A DNA stretch of 7,404 bases, from NCBI GenBank assembly GCA_007126995.1, contig SLAD01000322.1, forward strand, positions 1 to 7,404, written 5' to 3'. The notes under the pieces were generated by a model. It was not told the DNA's origin. It saw only the letters and a list, made by a program, of their open reading frames with translations, and did no database searches. This DNA comes from Kiritimatiellia bacterium (GTDB lineage: Bacteria > Verrucomicrobiota > Kiritimatiellia > SLAD01). This document shows positions 5,480 to 7,404 of this stretch, piece by piece (the stretch's first letter is position 1; the number at the start of each line of letters is the position of its first letter). The position numbers and the translations under genes were made by a program.

Positions 5480-6850
5480 ATGAACACACCAGCCATCTCG
5501 ACACTCGACGACTTCATTTATGGCAAAACCCCGAACCCGGTCGCGTGCGGGAATGGACTGGAAATCGGCGGCGGACGTGTGGTCCCCGAGCTGAATTTCA
5601 CCCTCCCGCCGATGGACATCACTGATCAAACGTGGCCGGCCGTGCGCGCGGAATACGAGGACATGATCACGCGCGCCGTGCATCGTGCGGTGGAACTAGA
5701 AGCGCCGGACCTGCTGGTGGAGTTCGAGACCTTGCCGCCCATGACCATTAAGCCGGACTGGGGCCTGGAAATCACGCAAGTGCTGGCCGACGAACTGAAG
5801 CGCGCGGCCGACACGCACGGCATGCGAACGGCCTTGCGCTGCACGCCGAACGACACCCGCGAGTTCGAGCGACCGCCTCTGATGCGACGCGGCGCCTACT
5901 GGGATTCCATGCAGGATTTCTTCGCGCGGGCAGGCGATTATGGCGCGGACTTGCTCTCCATCGAATCCACCGGCGGCAAGGAACTATGCGACGACGCGCT
6001 CGTCAACGCCGATCTGCGCGCAGTGGTCTTCGCGCTCGGCGTGCTGGGCTGTCGCGACATGACCTTTTTATGGGAACACATGGTCCGCGCCTGTGAAGGC
6101 ACACGCGTGAAACCCGCCGGCGATTCCGCCTGCGGCTTTGCCAACACCGCGATGGTGCTCGCGGACAAGAAGATGATTCCGCGCGTGTTCGCCGCCGTCG
6201 TGCGCGTGGTGGCGGTGCCCCGCGCGCTGGCCGCATTCGAGGCGGGCGCGGTGGGGCCGAGCAAGGACTGCGCCTACGAAGGCCCCTATCTCAAGGCCAT
6301 CAAGGGCGTGCCCATCTCGATGGAAGGCAGGTCCGCCGCATGCGCCCACTTCAGCCCCGTTGGCAACATCAGTCAAGCGGTCTGCGATTGTTGGTCCAAC
6401 GAGTCGGTGCAGAACGTGCAATTGCTGAGCGGCAAAGCGCCGGTGGTCTCCGTTGAACAGTTGATCTATGATTGTCGCTTGATGAACACGGCGCGCGCGT
6501 CCTCAGAGGAAGACGCCCGCCGTCTGCGCGACTGGCTGACCGATTCCGATGCCGCACTGGACCCGCAGGCGTATGTCTTGCGTCCCGACGTCGTGCTGCG
6601 CATATCGGAGAGACTGGCTTCCGCCCCGACGCCCTACGCGCAAACGCGTCTGGCCGCACAATGCACCATCGAGGAATTGCGGCGCGGATACGAAGCGGGC
6701 GAGGTGAAGCTCAGCGAACGTGAGGCTCCGTGGCTGGACATGATGGAAATGGCCTTGGAGGAAATCCCGGAGGACGAAGGCGCGCTGATTGAGATCATGC
6801 GCCCGGAAGTGGATGCCAAGATTTGCGATCTGCGGGAGTATGGGATTTAA
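5480..6850 (+). CDS. mtaB: methanol:corrinoid methyltransferase MtaB
   Basis: This 456-residue protein is recognised as MtaB (PF12176) along its full length. It cleaves the C-O bond of methanol and transfers the methyl group to Co(I) of MtaC; MtaB and MtaC form a complex in the cytoplasm. Family blocks seen include NGLEIGGG (25-32), ADLLSIESTGGKE (156-168), AGDSACGFANTAM (213-225), EAGAVGPSKDCAYE (254-267) and CDCWSNESV (302-310). The three zinc ligands of Methanosarcina barkeri MtaB (Glu164, Cys220, Cys269) correspond to Glu162, Cys218 and Cys264. By my recollection of that sequence, the Cys218-Cys264 interval is 3 residues shorter here. All catalytic metal ligands are therefore present and the enzyme looks functional. 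Methanol is the family's known substrate; a different small methyl donor cannot be excluded. Confidence 0.93.
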   Translation: MNTPAISTLDDFIYGKTPNPVACGNGLEIGGGRVVPELNFTLPPMDITDQTWPAVRAEYEDMITRAVHRAVELEAPDLLVEFETLPPMTIKPDWGLEITQVLADELKRAADTHGMRTALRCTPNDTREFERPPLMRRGAYWDSMQDFFARAGDYGADLLSIESTGGKELCDDALVNADLRAVVFALGVLGCRDMTFLWEHMVRACEGTRVKPAGDSACGFANTAMVLADKKMIPRVFAAVVRVVAVPRALAAFEAGAVGPSKDCAYEGPYLKAIKGVPISMEGRSAACAHFSPVGNISQAVCDCWSNESVQNVQLLSGKAPVVSVEQLIYDCRLMNTARASSEEDARRLRDWLTDSDAALDPQAYVLRPDVVLRISERLASAPTPYAQTRLAAQCTIEELRRGYEAGEVKLSEREAPWLDMMEMALEEIPEDEGALIEIMRPEVDAKICDLREYGI

Positions 6851-7404
6851 ATCCAACAACTCGATCCCCTGCCAGATCATTGCTGGGCCGCTTGGCATCG
6901 GAAAAACCACCGCAATCCTTGCCTACCTGAAGAGGCAACAGGGCCGGGGACGTATCGCGGTGCTGGTCAATGATTTTGGCAAACTGGGTATCGACGACAA
7001 GGTGTTGCGGCATGCCCCAACTGCAGCGGACACGCCACGCATTGTCGCCGTCCCCGGCGGCTGCTTGTGTTGCACGGCATCGGTCTACTTCGAACAGGGG
7101 CTACGCGCCCTGGCGGACCGCAATGACGTGGACCGCATCTTCATCGAGCCCAGCGGCGTGGTGTTGCTGTCACAACTCAAAGCGGAGCTGCGCCGCAGCA
7201 TGGTTCATCTCCCGCTCGTGTTGGGCGCCACCATCACCCTGCTTTCGCCTGCGCGAGTGAAGGAAGCACATTACAAAGCCCTCCCCTTCTTCACGCAACT
7301 GGTGGACGAAGCCGATTATCTGGTCGCCAACTATTCCGATCGCGCCACGCCGGAAGCCATCGCACAGTTCAAGAAATGGACCGCTCGTCTCTCCCCGCCG
7401 AAAC
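6840..7404 (+). CDS. CobW/COG0523-family G3E GTPase, N-terminal part (3' end off window)
   Basis: The frame is open from ATG 6840 to the right edge, giving 188 visible residues of a family usually over 300 long. The CobW/HypB/UreG nucleotide-binding domain (PF02492) is clear. Walker A GPLGIGKTT is at 16-24, followed by VNDFGKLGIDDKVLR (43-57), the metal-binding C-x-C-C motif as GGCLCC (Cys75, Cys77, Cys78) and IEPSGV (102-107). The usual guanine-specificity motif NKxD appears as NYSD (164-167), lacking the lysine. Members are GTP-driven metallochaperones for zinc or cobalt, or act in cobalamin synthesis. The ATG overlaps the end of mtaB by 11 nt, with GGGAG only 1 nt upstream, so translation is probably coupled to mtaB. 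A role in delivering zinc to MtaB or the MtaA-like enzyme, or in corrinoid loading, is inferred from context only. Confidence 0.88.
   Translation, partial: MGFKSNNSIPCQIIAGPLGIGKTTAILAYLKRQQGRGRIAVLVNDFGKLGIDDKVLRHAPTAADTPRIVAVPGGCLCCTASVYFEQGLRALADRNDVDRIFIEPSGVVLLSQLKAELRRSMVHLPLVLGATITLLSPARVKEAHYKALPFFTQLVDEADYLVANYSDRATPEAIAQFKKWTARLSPPK

Noticed and set aside
1..7404. tRNA, rRNA, CRISPR, insertion sequence or phage features
   Set aside because: No matching sequences, spaced direct repeats, terminal inverted repeats or transposase/integrase frames were seen; nearly all of the window is accounted for by the seven genes.

Overview
The window carries an almost complete bacterial corrinoid-dependent methyltransferase operon of the methanol (Mta) type. 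It is flanked by a divergently transcribed regulator and, further left, by the end of an unrelated-looking dehydrogenase gene. The DNA is GC-rich (about 60% by eye) with strong Shine-Dalgarno sites before two of the genes. The combination of PocR-AraC regulator, RACo-type activator, UroD-family methyltransferase and MtaB is typical of strictly anaerobic bacteria that use methylated C1 compounds. Acetogenic Firmicutes have these parts, but the GC content and the large PocR-AraC regulator fit a PVC-type anaerobe (Lentisphaerota, Kiritimatiellota, Verrucomicrobiota) or a Hydrogenedentota-like lineage somewhat better. That placement is an inference from general knowledge, not a search result.

Layout: (1) 2-664 (+), the C-terminal part of a D-2-hydroxyacid dehydrogenase whose start lies off the left edge. 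(2) 677-1894 (-), a PocR-domain AraC-family regulator, convergent with the dehydrogenase. (3) 1895-2055, a 161-bp divergent control region with an imperfect inverted repeat, overlapping AT-rich -10-like hexamers, and a leader segment complementary to the next gene's ribosome binding site. (4) A tightly packed (+) operon: corrinoid protein MtaC-like (2056-2682), RACo-like reductive activator (2692-4395), UroD/MtaA-like methyltransferase (4392-5444), MtaB methanol:corrinoid methyltransferase (5480-6850), and a CobW/COG0523 G3E GTPase (6840 to beyond the right edge). No gene-free stretch exceeds 300 bases. No RNA gene, mobile element or CRISPR array was seen.

How the genes should work together: MtaB takes the methyl group from methanol (or a related small methyl donor) and passes it to the cobalamin carried by MtaC. 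The UroD-family protein then moves it from methyl-cobalamin to a C1 carrier, most plausibly tetrahydrofolate in a bacterium. When Co(I) is accidentally oxidised to Co(II), the ferredoxin-ASKHA protein re-reduces it at the cost of ATP. The regulator presumably senses a small ligand and activates the operon. The least expected part is the CobW-type GTPase, which overlaps mtaB by 11 nt. It suggests a dedicated metal (Zn) or corrinoid chaperone for this pathway.
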